Of a DNA stretch of 13,081 nucleotides, positions 1 to 7,009 are shown one piece after another. The notes under the pieces were generated by a model, which made no database searches, was not told the DNA's origin, and saw only the letters and a program-made list of their open reading frames with translations. Every line of letters starts with the position of its first letter. Position 1 is the first letter of the stretch. This stretch comes from Opitutaceae bacterium (GTDB lineage: Bacteria; Verrucomicrobiota; Verrucomicrobiae; Opitutales; Opitutaceae): contig JAISAX010000066.1 in the NCBI GenBank assembly GCA_031266495.1, positions 1-13,081 on the forward strand, given 5' to 3'. A program made the translations under genes and the position numbers.

Positions 1-364
1 CGCTCCCGTCACCGTCTCGGAAACCCGCTGACAAAACACATCCCGCGCGGTCCCCCCCCCCCCCCCCGCAGTGCAAGGCACGGTCAACTGCGGCATAAAA
101 TCATGACATGGGAACGTAGTAAAAAGCCACGATACGCAGACCATGGCGCTGACTGGAATTCCGTATCGCCGCAGTCGCCTGGCTCGCCGATTCTCCGGCA
201 TGGTTGACAGAGGGCGACAGAGGGGCGGGAGGAGGGCAAGCCGGAGGCAGCCTGAAACCGGAACCGGCTGGCTGCGACACATGGCAGAATGCAACCAGAA
301 CGGAGACATCTTGCTCCGGTCGGCGGACTGAAGCTTCATGGAAAACGAATCTCGTGATTTCCCT
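1..364. other. Gene-free leader upstream of PEP-CTERM gene 1
   Basis: No convincing gene is seen on either strand. The short plus-strand frame at 143-331 has an arginine-rich composition without recognisable features, and the long minus-strand frame across this region is antisense to the PEP-CTERM gene. The stretch holds a C16 tract (52-67) and small potential hairpins, for example CGGAG at 301-305 with CTCCG at 314-318. It probably contains the promoter and 5' leader of the downstream gene, but I could not pick out a convincing -35/-10 pair. Confidence 0.5.
52..67 (+). repeat. C16 homopolymer tract upstream of PEP-CTERM gene 1
   Basis: Sixteen consecutive C on the plus strand, which is the coding strand of the next gene. 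It lies about 300 nt before the chosen start at 365. It is one of six long tracts that precede genes for exported proteins with the same polarity. The exact length may be uncertain because homopolymers are prone to sequencing and slippage errors. Confidence 0.85.
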
Positions 365-1315
365 ATGAAAAGAATCCTGACGCTCTGTTTTTCCCTGTTT
401 GTCGTTCTGGCTGGCGCCTCGTCTGTACAGGCCGGCCTGCTCGTTTACGAAGGGTTTGACGGCTACACCCCCGGGGCCGGACTTGAAACAAGTACGCCAA
501 ACGAAAATACGGCGGGACTGGATACGACCCGGGCTTATGTGGATGGTGGTACGACTGGAAACAGATACACCGACACCGTGTTGGCAGAGGGTTTGACCTT
601 CGGTTCGCTGCGCACGAGTGGCGGGGCACTGGGTTTTTCGAATACGGACGGGGGTAGCGGCAGCACAAATGTCATCGGCGCATACCTGTCGTCGGATGTT
701 TCCGGATACACGGGAACTCTCTGGAGCAGTTATCTGGTCAATCTCACATTCCAGGGTACTGATGCCGTTGGCAACGGCATGGGCATTCGTATCGGCAACT
801 CTCCGTCCGACAGCGTCAACGATCGGTTTAACAGTTGGGCGGATTCGCGGGCCGGTTCGAAAAGTGTAGGGGTGGGATATGGCCCTGGAATCGGGAGCGG
901 AGAAAAGGGCACTGCCGACCTCGAACTCAATACCACCTATATTATCATCAGTTGCTTTACCAATGCAGGGGTGACGCTCAGTGCTTCCGTGAAAGGCACG
1001 GCGACGATTTGGGCGCTTACGGAAGCGCAGTTTGCCGATTTTCTTGCCACGGGTGGCGACGAGACCGCCTTGGCCAGTGTCGCGGTAACAGCCACGGCAA
1101 CCCAGACCGTCAGCAGCGGCACACGAGCCTTCACAGGAGCCATCAGCTTCGTATCCGTCAACGATGTCGGCACTATCGACGAATTGCGTTGGGGATCGTC
1201 GCTTGAGAGCGTGACACCCGTTGTCCCTGTCCCCGAACCGGCGACCGTGGCACTTGTCCTGGGCATGGGCGCCGGGCTGCTGGGGATGGCCTGCCGACTG
1301 CGGCATCGGGTCTGA
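365..1315 (+). CDS. PEP-CTERM sorting domain-containing protein 1
   Basis: Predicted secreted protein of 316 aa. It opens with a classic signal peptide (MKRILTLCFSLFVVLAG, likely cleavage after SVQA). The mature start, GLLVYEGFDGY, resembles the first lines of many verrucomicrobial PEP-CTERM proteins. The middle is rich in Gly, Ser and Thr and predicted to be beta-rich; I recognise no catalytic motif. The C-terminus has the tripartite sorting signal: the motif VPEPAT, a hydrophobic helix (VALVLGMGAGLLGMA) and a basic tail (CRLRHRV). In known PEP-CTERM systems an exosortase processes such tails; none is encoded in this window. The in-frame ATG at 338 would add nine polar residues before the signal peptide, so 365 is preferred. 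No Shine-Dalgarno sequence is seen. The specific function is unknown; the protein may be a carbohydrate-binding or surface structural protein. Confidence 0.88.
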   Translation: MKRILTLCFSLFVVLAGASSVQAGLLVYEGFDGYTPGAGLETSTPNENTAGLDTTRAYVDGGTTGNRYTDTVLAEGLTFGSLRTSGGALGFSNTDGGSGSTNVIGAYLSSDVSGYTGTLWSSYLVNLTFQGTDAVGNGMGIRIGNSPSDSVNDRFNSWADSRAGSKSVGVGYGPGIGSGEKGTADLELNTTYIIISCFTNAGVTLSASVKGTATIWALTEAQFADFLATGGDETALASVAVTATATQTVSSGTRAFTGAISFVSVNDVGTIDELRWGSSLESVTPVVPVPEPATVALVLGMGAGLLGMACRLRHRV

Positions 1316-1355
1316 ATTTCTGCGGCGGCAGATCTTCGCGGATTTTTTATCACCT

Positions 1356-1428
1356 GATGTTACGCAGCCGAAAGGTAAGGGCTTCGCTTGCGAAGCCCCT
1401 GCGTTCGATCCACATAACTCCACATAAC
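1356..1428. repeat. MITE-like hairpin repeat, copy 1 (degenerate)
   Basis: Starts with GATGTTACGC (1356-1365), the same terminal sequence as the elements near 7869 and 10444. It has an internal perfect hairpin, GGGCTTCGC / GCGAAGCCC, with a TT loop (1379-1398). This matches the internal hairpin of copy 3 (10350-10373). The right end is degenerate and carries a tandem duplication of TCCACATAAC (1409-1418 and 1419-1428). It probably represents a decayed or variant copy of the same non-autonomous repeat family. Confidence 0.55.
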
Positions 1429-1464
1429 AGGTTCATCGACGTTTTCAGCGGGAACAGTGGAGGA

Positions 1465-1473
1465 GGGGGGGGG
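1465..1473. repeat. G9 tract in convergent intergenic space
   Basis: Nine G on the plus strand, embedded in GGAGG-G9-AGGG. This tract lies 3' of both flanking genes, so it is an exception to the rule that the longer tracts precede genes for exported proteins. Read on the minus strand, its flank (ACCCT then C9) resembles the tracts at 3812 and 4599. Confidence 0.8.
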
Positions 1474-1689
1474 AGGGTATTCGCCTTCCCTGATCTTGAA
1501 ACCCCATTATCCAGTAATTGGATACAATTCCGCCAATCAGGCTGGTCACTCGGAACAATCCGTAAAAACGTCCGATCAGCGGACGCGGCACCACGTCGTT
1601 TATCAATCCGTCGAAAACCGCGTGTGACGTGATGCTGGCGATCTCGTCCGCCCGCCGTCCAGGTTTTCGACGGCGCGCCCTTTGTCATA

Positions 1690-3789
1690 TCAGCGCCCTC
1701 GGCGTTCATAGGTAGCCGCCCCGGACGACGACGGAACCGTGATCGTATCAATCCATTCGCCGTCACCGGTTCGCGGACCGCCTTTCACCGTGACGACGCG
1801 GGCTCCGTTGCCGCGCTTTGTCATTGAAGCATGGATGCGCGAGGGAGCGTTCCCGAAACGTGGTTCCAGCAACACGACGAATTCCGCATCGGCATCAGGC
1901 ACACCCGCCGTCCAGCTTTTGAGGCGTCCGGGCTGCACATCAGGGTGTTTGCTGCGCGGCGTATAGGGGGCGAACCCGGCGGCGCCGCCCGGCGCCAGCA
2001 GGTTGACATCCAATCCGCCACATTGTCCTTTGATTTCAATTACGCGGGCATTGCCCGCCCCGGGTGCGCCCGCCGGGCTTGTTTGCAGCAGCCACTCGAT
2101 CAGCGGCCCTTCCCCCCCCCTCGCATCCGGCGCACGGACGCCACGCACATCGTCAACAACCAGAATGTAGTCTCCCCGCCGGTGGAGCACACGGCGACGG
2201 ACAGATTTCGCATCATCATAAGCGCCGGTCAGGTCAATGTCGGTGAAGCACCAGTCTCCCTCGCTTGAAAATTTCCGGATGACGCCCCGCGAGTCGAACG
2301 TGGAGCGCTGGTTCGCCCCGTTGACGAGGAGTGTGGTGTGCGATTCGGTGGCGTTGGCCTGAAACGTCCAGCGCGGCCCCGCGCCTTGCCAATAGCCGCG
2401 CTGCCCATTGCCTTTTCCGTAGCCGGGGGTTGTGACCAGCCATTCGTCGCCAAATGCGAATGCCAGTGCGCCGATGTCGAGATGCGAATGGTTGCGGCGC
2501 GTAAAACCGGACTTGATGGCGAGCAGGTAGTCGTCGCTGCTCCAGCCGCTGCGCGAGGCCGCGATGTCGCCCGCCGCCAGGTGGCGGTCCAGCTCATGCG
2601 GAGGGGATGCCTTGACCGCCGGGTCGAACCAGAGTGCCCGCCACACGGGGACATCGTTTCCGCCGAAGGGCGCCAGCGGAATGTTTTGCGCGAGGAACTG
2701 CGCGCCTTCGTCGCGATAAACAGAGGCAAGGCGGTGCAGCAAATGCTGCGGACCGTAAAAATCGCGGTTCACGGCGTCGCCCCACTGCATCAGCCCGCCG
2801 AAGCCCGACGTGGCGCTGGTCAGCCGAAACGCCGTCGCGTTTTTCAGGTAGTCGCTTTCGTAAAGCGACGCGGCTCCGGGAACGACGCGGCGGACGCCTT
2901 CAATGTACTGAAGAATAAAAGACATTCCGTAGCTCCAGTAAGGAACGCCCTCCGCCGAGCTTCCGTCGCTGTTGTTGTAAAGCATGACGCGCTCGAAATT
3001 GGTTTGCGCGGCGGCCAGCCACTCCGCCGCCCCGGGGACTTCGTCCAAAAATGCCAGACCGCACAATCCGAGCCCGGCGGCGGCGACCTGGTTGTGATTG
3101 TTCCCGTGGCGTCTTGCCCAGTTTGCCTTTCCATAAAGCCCGGCGAGCATGTCGCCCATGCGCGAGCGGATGGTTTTGCGAATGAGCGCGAGTTCGTCCG
3201 CGCTCCACAAATCGGGAAGCCAGTCGCGGGCCACGGCAATGCCACGGGCGATGTGCGCGGCGGAGAGGTCGGCGTTCTCGCTGCCCCAACCCGGATACGC
3301 GCAGGCCGTCAGCACCGACTCGCGCAGGGTGTCGCGAAAGCGCGGTTCATCGGGGCGAAGCACGGCGGCGAGCGCGAGCGCGACCATGTCGTCTCCGGCG
3401 GGACGTTGCCAGAGTTCCTCGGTGAATTTGGCGCGGAGCGGTTTTCCGTTGGCGACTTCCTTCGGCGAACGATAGGCGGGCGCAGGTCCGGTTTTCGCGG
3501 CGGTTTCCAGCGCGGCGTCGAAAAAACGCAACGCCTCCGGCGCGGCGGCGCGGGTGCGCAACGTCGTCCATTCCGTTTTGTCGAAAAACAATCGCGGGCG
3601 TTCCGTGCCGATGGCGGCGCGCCACCGGGACAATTCGCGATCAGCGCGAGCCAGGGAATCGGACCGGGTAACCAGGGGGCGCTCCTCAATGGGCGTCTCC
3701 GCAAGCGAAACGGTGGCAGCGGCGGATATTTCTCGTTCTGCGAAGGCGCAGGGAAATGACAACAATGCGGCGAGGATCGTTCTTTTCAT
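1690..3789 (-). CDS. Heparinase II/III family polysaccharide lyase, secreted
   Basis: A protein of 699 aa with an N-terminal signal peptide (MKRTILAALLSFPCAFA). An all-alpha toroid-like lyase region (about 60-400) is followed by a heparinase II/III-type beta-sandwich region (about 405-690). Family-like signatures are GNNHNQ at 229-234, GVPYWSYG at 281-288 and NHSHLDIGALAF at 433-444. By analogy with heparinase II, His232, Tyr284 and His434/436 are candidate catalytic or metal-binding residues; this is inference. The family cleaves uronic-acid-containing polysaccharides by beta-elimination, but the substrate (heparin-like, alginate or another uronan) cannot be told. The gene lies 61 nt downstream of the prepilin-like gene on the same strand, and a C9 tract (coding strand) sits 22 nt before the ATG. 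A run of nine G lies inside the coding sequence (codons 557-560), a potential slippage site. No Shine-Dalgarno sequence is visible. Confidence 0.87.
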   Translation of the reverse strand: MKRTILAALLSFPCAFAEREISAAATVSLAETPIEERPLVTRSDSLARADRELSRWRAAIGTERPRLFFDKTEWTTLRTRAAAPEALRFFDAALETAAKTGPAPAYRSPKEVANGKPLRAKFTEELWQRPAGDDMVALALAAVLRPDEPRFRDTLRESVLTACAYPGWGSENADLSAAHIARGIAVARDWLPDLWSADELALIRKTIRSRMGDMLAGLYGKANWARRHGNNHNQVAAAGLGLCGLAFLDEVPGAAEWLAAAQTNFERVMLYNNSDGSSAEGVPYWSYGMSFILQYIEGVRRVVPGAASLYESDYLKNATAFRLTSATSGFGGLMQWGDAVNRDFYGPQHLLHRLASVYRDEGAQFLAQNIPLAPFGGNDVPVWRALWFDPAVKASPPHELDRHLAAGDIAASRSGWSSDDYLLAIKSGFTRRNHSHLDIGALAFAFGDEWLVTTPGYGKGNGQRGYWQGAGPRWTFQANATESHTTLLVNGANQRSTFDSRGVIRKFSSEGDWCFTDIDLTGAYDDAKSVRRRVLHRRGDYILVVDDVRGVRAPDARGGEGPLIEWLLQTSPAGAPGAGNARVIEIKGQCGGLDVNLLAPGGAAGFAPYTPRSKHPDVQPGRLKSWTAGVPDADAEFVVLLEPRFGNAPSRIHASMTKRGNGARVVTVKGGPRTGDGEWIDTITVPSSSGAATYERRGR
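2112..2120 (-). repeat. Intragenic homopolymer (9 G on coding strand) in the lyase gene
   Basis: Nine C on the plus strand, so nine G in the lyase message, coding for the Arg-Gly-Gly-Glu segment at residues 557-560. A one-base slip here would frameshift the last fifth of the protein. Confidence 0.85.
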
Positions 3790-3811
3790 CAGCAGGAAAT
3801 GGATACGGACA

Positions 3812-3820
3812 GGGGGGGGG
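3812..3820 (-). repeat. C9 tract (coding strand) upstream of the lyase gene
   Basis: Nine G on the plus strand, followed by AGGGGGAGGG. On the lyase coding strand it reads as a C-rich tract ending about 22 nt before the ATG at 3789. It lies in the short space between the prepilin-like gene and the lyase gene, so it would be inside a shared message if they are co-transcribed. Confidence 0.85.
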
Positions 3821-3850
3821 AGGGGGAGGGAATGAAGGCGCGGACTGCGG

Positions 3851-4594
3851 CTAATTTATTCCGTCAGCGATTTTCTGATACAGTGCGATGCGGTCGGCCT
3901 CGTTCAGGAAGCGGATGGAGCCGTCGAAGAAGAGATGATTGTGTCCTTTTTTGTGGGTACGTTGCGGCGTGTAGTTGGAATTTCCGGGATGGATGATCTC
4001 CGAATCGTCATCGCGAAGAGCCCAGTAGATTTTCGGATTATACTTCGCCATGTAGTCAGCCAGCCGGACGGGGGCGATTGACCCTCCGCTTTGCGAGTAG
4101 CCGAACGGACGCCCGGAAGTGCCCGCGTTGGGAACGCCGTAACTGCGCGTCGTCGTGTCCCGCCCGTCACGAGCGAGGTGCGCGGGGCAAAGCAGGAACG
4201 GGTTCACCCGCTGCGTGGAGTCCACCAAAAGACCCTGGTAGGGCGCGAGGTGTTTCGCCAAGGAGTTGTTGCTCGTTTCCGTGTACCGGCTTGATTGTGC
4301 GCCGGTCAGCGGTCCGGGCAACATGCCTTTGTTGTCGTCCACGAACATCATGAGGGCGATGTAAGTCTGGCGGAGGTTGGCCTGGCATTGCGTCACGCGC
4401 GCGCTTTCCCGGACCGATGCCGTGACGGGAATCAGGATTGCCGCGAGAATGCCGATGATGGCGATGACCGTAAGCAACTCGATGAGCGTGAAGCCGGGGG
4501 AAGCGATCTTGACAGGATGACGGGGGAGTCCTGTTGCCTGATCATGATCAGGTCGCGACATGGAGCTGCTTTGTGATATCGGATGGGTGTTCAT
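3851..4594 (-). CDS. Prepilin-type N-terminal cleavage/methylation protein with H-X9-DG motif
   Basis: A 247-aa type II secretion or pilin-like protein. A basic leader is followed by the prepilin peptidase site SPG|FTLIELLTVIAIIGILAA (residues 32-52), with Glu39 at position +5 and a hydrophobic helix to about residue 60. The C-terminal part has the H-X9-DG signature: His214, nine residues, then Asp224-Gly225, followed by SIRFLN. This pair of features defines a large family expanded in Planctomycetes, Verrucomicrobia and Lentisphaerae; members are thought to be pseudopilin-like envelope proteins, but their roles are poorly known. The start is uncertain: ATG at 4594 lies only 4 nt from a 14-base tract, while the in-frame ATG at 4561 gives a 236-aa protein with a more usual leader length (22 residues). 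Downstream is the secreted lyase, probably in the same operon; upstream and divergent is a LacI regulator. Confidence 0.88.
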   Translation of the reverse strand: MNTHPISQSSSMSRPDHDQATGLPRHPVKIASPGFTLIELLTVIAIIGILAAILIPVTASVRESARVTQCQANLRQTYIALMMFVDDNKGMLPGPLTGAQSSRYTETSNNSLAKHLAPYQGLLVDSTQRVNPFLLCPAHLARDGRDTTTRSYGVPNAGTSGRPFGYSQSGGSIAPVRLADYMAKYNPKIYWALRDDDSEIIHPGNSNYTPQRTHKKGHNHLFFDGSIRFLNEADRIALYQKIADGIN

Positions 4595-4598
4595 GGCA

Positions 4599-4612
4599 GG
4601 GGGGGGGGGGGG
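4599..4612 (-). repeat. C14 tract (coding strand of prepilin gene) in the divergent promoter region
   Basis: Fourteen G on the plus strand between the prepilin-like gene (-) and the LacI gene (+). On the prepilin coding strand it is a C tract preceded by ACTCCCT, like the flanks of the tracts at 3812 and 6942. It ends 4 nt before the ATG at 4594 and 37 nt before the alternative ATG at 4561. A length change would alter leader or promoter spacing for the prepilin-lyase pair. Confidence 0.88.
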
Positions 4613-4715
4613 AGGGAGTGTTGCAGGGTTTGTGGCGGGCGAATTGTCTATTTATCAATCAGGCAAAGTGATTTTTTCTTGCGTGGCAACAAGCGGGCCA
4701 CTGACACAATCCAGT

Positions 4716-5735
4716 ATGGCAGAAAAACGCATCACCCAGAGGGATGTCGCGCTGCGCGCCGGCGTGGGGCGCTCGGCAGTCTCGATGGCCTTTCGCAACG
4801 ACCCCGGCATCCCGCCCGCGACACGCGAGCGCATCCGGCGCATCGCCGCGGAAATCGGTTACTCGCCCGACCCGATGCTCACCGCGCTCGCCGCCTACCG
4901 CACCCGCCTGCGTCCGTCCAACTACCACGGCACCCTCGCCTGGCTGTTCAGCAGCCGGGGCGGATACGACTGGACGCGCTTTTCCCAATTCCGCGACTAC
5001 CACGAAGGCGCGCGCCAGGCGGCCCAACACCACGGTTTTTCCATCGAAACCTTCGATCTGGCCAGACGCGGCGCCGGGCCCGAAAAAATCGCGTCGATTT
5101 TTCGCGCCCGAAACATCACCGGCATTCTCGTTTGCCCGCAACCGGCGGCGGAAACGGAAATCACCGGGTTCCCCTGGGACAACTTTTCCGCCGTCTCGTT
5201 TGGCTACACATTGAAGGTGCCCCGGCTGCACACGGTCGCCGCCGCGCAATTCCAGGCCTCCATTGATTGTGCGCAACGTCTGCTCGCTGCCGGTTGCCGG
5301 CGCATCGGTTTCGTTCTCGCCGGCAATCATATCAAGCGCACCAATCTCACCTATCTCGGCGGTTTCCTTGCCGCGCTCGAAATGGCTGGCGAGAGCGTCC
5401 GCATCCCTCCCCTGATCAATGCGCAGCCCGAGCCGGAAAGCATGATGGCATGGCTGGATCACTACAAACCCGACGGTATTGTCGGCGGCTACTACATGGC
5501 CGAGTGGCTGGGTAAATCCGGCCTCCGCATGCCCGATGATGTCTGTCTGGCCTCCCCCTCCGTCAGGGAACGGGAGGGCGACATTTCCGGTGTATGGGAA
5601 AACTCCCCACAGATCGGCGTCGCGGCCTGCAACCTGCTTGTCTCGTTGCTGCATCGTGGCGAGCGCGGCGTGCCGGAAGTTCCCCAGCGTGTGACCGTTT
5701 TGGGACTACCGGTTGTCGGGAAAACCGCCCGCTAA
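4716..5735 (+). CDS. LacI family transcriptional regulator
   Basis: A 339-aa DNA-binding regulator. The N-terminal helix-turn-helix is at about residues 6-25 (ITQRDVALRAGVGRSAVSMA), followed by the hinge-side sequence RERIRRIAAEIGYSPDPML, typical of the family. The rest (about 65-339) is a periplasmic-binding-protein-like effector domain; segments such as GCRRIGFVLAG and PDGIVGGYY fit the usual sugar-binding core fold. The reading frame is open back to 4560, but ATG at 4716 places the helix-turn-helix at the usual distance from the N-terminus, and the upstream extension would read through the poly-G tract as polyglycine. The gene diverges from the prepilin-lyase pair, so regulation of that pair by a sugar or oligosaccharide is plausible (inference). 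I could not identify a clear palindromic operator. No Shine-Dalgarno sequence is seen. Confidence 0.93.
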   Translation: MAEKRITQRDVALRAGVGRSAVSMAFRNDPGIPPATRERIRRIAAEIGYSPDPMLTALAAYRTRLRPSNYHGTLAWLFSSRGGYDWTRFSQFRDYHEGARQAAQHHGFSIETFDLARRGAGPEKIASIFRARNITGILVCPQPAAETEITGFPWDNFSAVSFGYTLKVPRLHTVAAAQFQASIDCAQRLLAAGCRRIGFVLAGNHIKRTNLTYLGGFLAALEMAGESVRIPPLINAQPEPESMMAWLDHYKPDGIVGGYYMAEWLGKSGLRMPDDVCLASPSVREREGDISGVWENSPQIGVAACNLLVSLLHRGERGVPEVPQRVTVLGLPVVGKTAR

Positions 5736-5812
5736 AACCCGCTGGACTGTGTCAGTATTTTGCGCTTCAAGCGGCCTCGACCTCATGGCGGGCTTGCGGC
5801 AGCGTGGCGGCG

Positions 5813-5843
5813 TTTCCCGTTTCCCGCTTCCCGTTTTTTCCCG
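5813..5843 (+). repeat. Heptamer repeat TTTCCCG
   Basis: The 7-mer TTTCCCG occurs at 5813-5819, 5820-5826, 5827-5833 (first base changed to C) and 5837-5843. It lies between the LacI gene and the dehydrogenase gene, just before the ATG at 5844. If translation starts at 5895 or later, it is in the leader and not translated. Confidence 0.6.
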
Positions 5844-5894
5844 ATGCCTTCCGCCTCCACACTTGCCGACGCTCCATCCTGTCCGGATTCACCC

Positions 5895-6929
5895 ATGCCG
5901 CGTATCCATTCCTCCATGCAACGGAGAACAGGATCGCTGGTTATCGCGCTGAAACAGCAGGCGCTGGAACGGTTTTTCCCCGGCGGTTTTCCCGAAGTAC
6001 CGGAGAAGCGAAACATGCCCGTTTTTTTCGAGGTGACAAACAACCCCGCTCCCGGGCAATGGGCGGCGCGTTTGCGGGAGCTCAACGCCTCCGTTCTTGT
6101 CTCGTCGTGGTCCACTCCCTCGCTACGGGCCTTTGCGGAAACACCGGAATCATGCCCGCTCAACTACGTTTGCCATCTCACCGGTTCGGTGCGGCGGCTC
6201 ATTCCCGAGGCGCTGATCAGGCACGGTCTGCTTGTCTCCAATTGGGGGCCGCTTGTCTCGCCGCAGGTGGCCGAGCACGCGCTGCTGCTCATTCTCGCCG
6301 CCCTGCGTGACATCACCGCGTGGCCAGCCGGCCTGCGCGCCGACACATGGAAGCAGGGAATAAGCACGCGCACATTGCGCGACAAGCGGGTGGGGATTTT
6401 CGGATTCGGCGCGATTGCCCGCGAACTGGTGACGTTGCTTCGCCCCTTCGGTGTGAGTCTCCGGGCCTGGTCGGCAGGCGTCCCCGGCCACTTTATACGC
6501 GAACATGGCGTGGAGCCCGCCGTCTCGCAGGAAAACCTGTTTTCCGATGCCGACGTTTTGGTGAGTTGTGAAGCGCTGACGCCCTCCACGCATGGCGCGA
6601 TCACGGCAGCCTTGCTCGCCCGGCTGCCAGACAACGCCCTCTTCGTGAACATCGCCCGCGGGGCGCTTGTGGACCAGGCCGCGCTCGAAGCCGAGTCCCT
6701 GTCGGGGCGGATTCGCGTGGCGCTCGATGTTTACGGCGCCGAACCGTTGCCCCCCGATAATCCATTGCGGCGCGCTCCAGGCGCGGTGCTCTCTCCGCAC
6801 ATCGCCGGACCGACCGACGATGCCGACCCGCTTATCGGCCAATTCGCCATTCAGAACCTCAAGCGTTATTTTTCCGGCCTCACCCCCGAAGCGGTTGTCA
6901 GTCCCGAGGCTTACGCCCGCTCCACCTGA
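5895..6929 (+). CDS. D-isomer-specific 2-hydroxyacid dehydrogenase (NAD(P)-dependent)
   Basis: From the chosen start, 344 aa. It would interconvert a 2-oxo acid and a D-2-hydroxy acid in the cytoplasm. The Rossmann fingerprint GFGAIA is at about residues 170-175, after KRVGI. The catalytic set can be seen: Arg in NIARGALVD (about 255), Glu in DVYGAEPLP (about 283) and His in SPHIAG (about 302). The substrate is not predictable, though placement after a LacI regulator and near a polysaccharide lyase suggests sugar-acid metabolism. The start is uncertain: the frame is open from 5760 (TTG), with ATGs at 5844, 5895, 5916 and 6015. The one at 6015 has a GGAG at 6002-6005, but starting there would remove part of the N-terminal substrate domain (RTGSLVIALKQQALERFF), so 5895 is preferred. 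Same strand as the LacI gene, 159 nt downstream. Confidence 0.88.
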   Translation: MPRIHSSMQRRTGSLVIALKQQALERFFPGGFPEVPEKRNMPVFFEVTNNPAPGQWAARLRELNASVLVSSWSTPSLRAFAETPESCPLNYVCHLTGSVRRLIPEALIRHGLLVSNWGPLVSPQVAEHALLLILAALRDITAWPAGLRADTWKQGISTRTLRDKRVGIFGFGAIARELVTLLRPFGVSLRAWSAGVPGHFIREHGVEPAVSQENLFSDADVLVSCEALTPSTHGAITAALLARLPDNALFVNIARGALVDQAALEAESLSGRIRVALDVYGAEPLPPDNPLRRAPGAVLSPHIAGPTDDADPLIGQFAIQNLKRYFSGLTPEAVVSPEAYARST

Positions 6930-6941
6930 CCGTCCCTCCCT

Positions 6942-6954
6942 CCCCCCCCCCCCC
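6942..6954 (+). repeat. C13 tract upstream of PEP-CTERM gene 2
   Basis: Thirteen C on the plus (coding) strand, preceded by TCCCTCCCT. It lies 12 nt after the dehydrogenase stop and 55 nt before the ATG of the next gene. Same polarity and similar 5' flank as the tracts at 3812 and 4599. Confidence 0.88.
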
Positions 6955-7009
6955 TTCCCGCTATTCTCGAAACAGCCATCAAGCCATAAAAACCACCCAT
7001 CCGAACACC

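Larger units (their letters stand above)
1316..1689. other. Gene-free region between convergent genes
   Basis: This space lies between the ends of PEP-CTERM gene 1 (+) and the lyase gene (-). It contains a T-run at 1343-1348, a hairpin repeat of the GATGTTACGC family (1356-1428) and a G9 tract (1465-1473). The rest shows no coding signal I trust: open frames here are short and run into flanking genes in antisense. Confidence 0.5.

Noticed and set aside
143..331. Small plus-strand gene (62 codons) before PEP-CTERM gene 1
   Set aside because: No ribosome-binding site, Arg-rich low-information translation and no recognisable motif.
101..1423. Long minus-strand open frame (440 codons) over PEP-CTERM gene 1
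   Set aside because: Antisense to a gene with a clear signal peptide and PEP-CTERM tail. Its translation is Arg/Cys/Pro-rich without domain features, as expected for a GC-rich shadow frame.
2338..3759. Plus-strand open frame (473 codons) opposite the lyase gene
   Set aside because: The minus-strand frame encodes recognisable heparinase II/III motifs and a signal peptide; the plus-strand translation has none.
4560..4715. N-terminal extension of the LacI regulator
   Set aside because: It would translate the G14 tract as polyglycine and put 52 residues before the helix-turn-helix, which in this family sits at the very N-terminus.
4659..5654. Minus-strand open frame (331 codons) opposite the LacI gene
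   Set aside because: Shadow of the LacI coding sequence; no recognisable domain.
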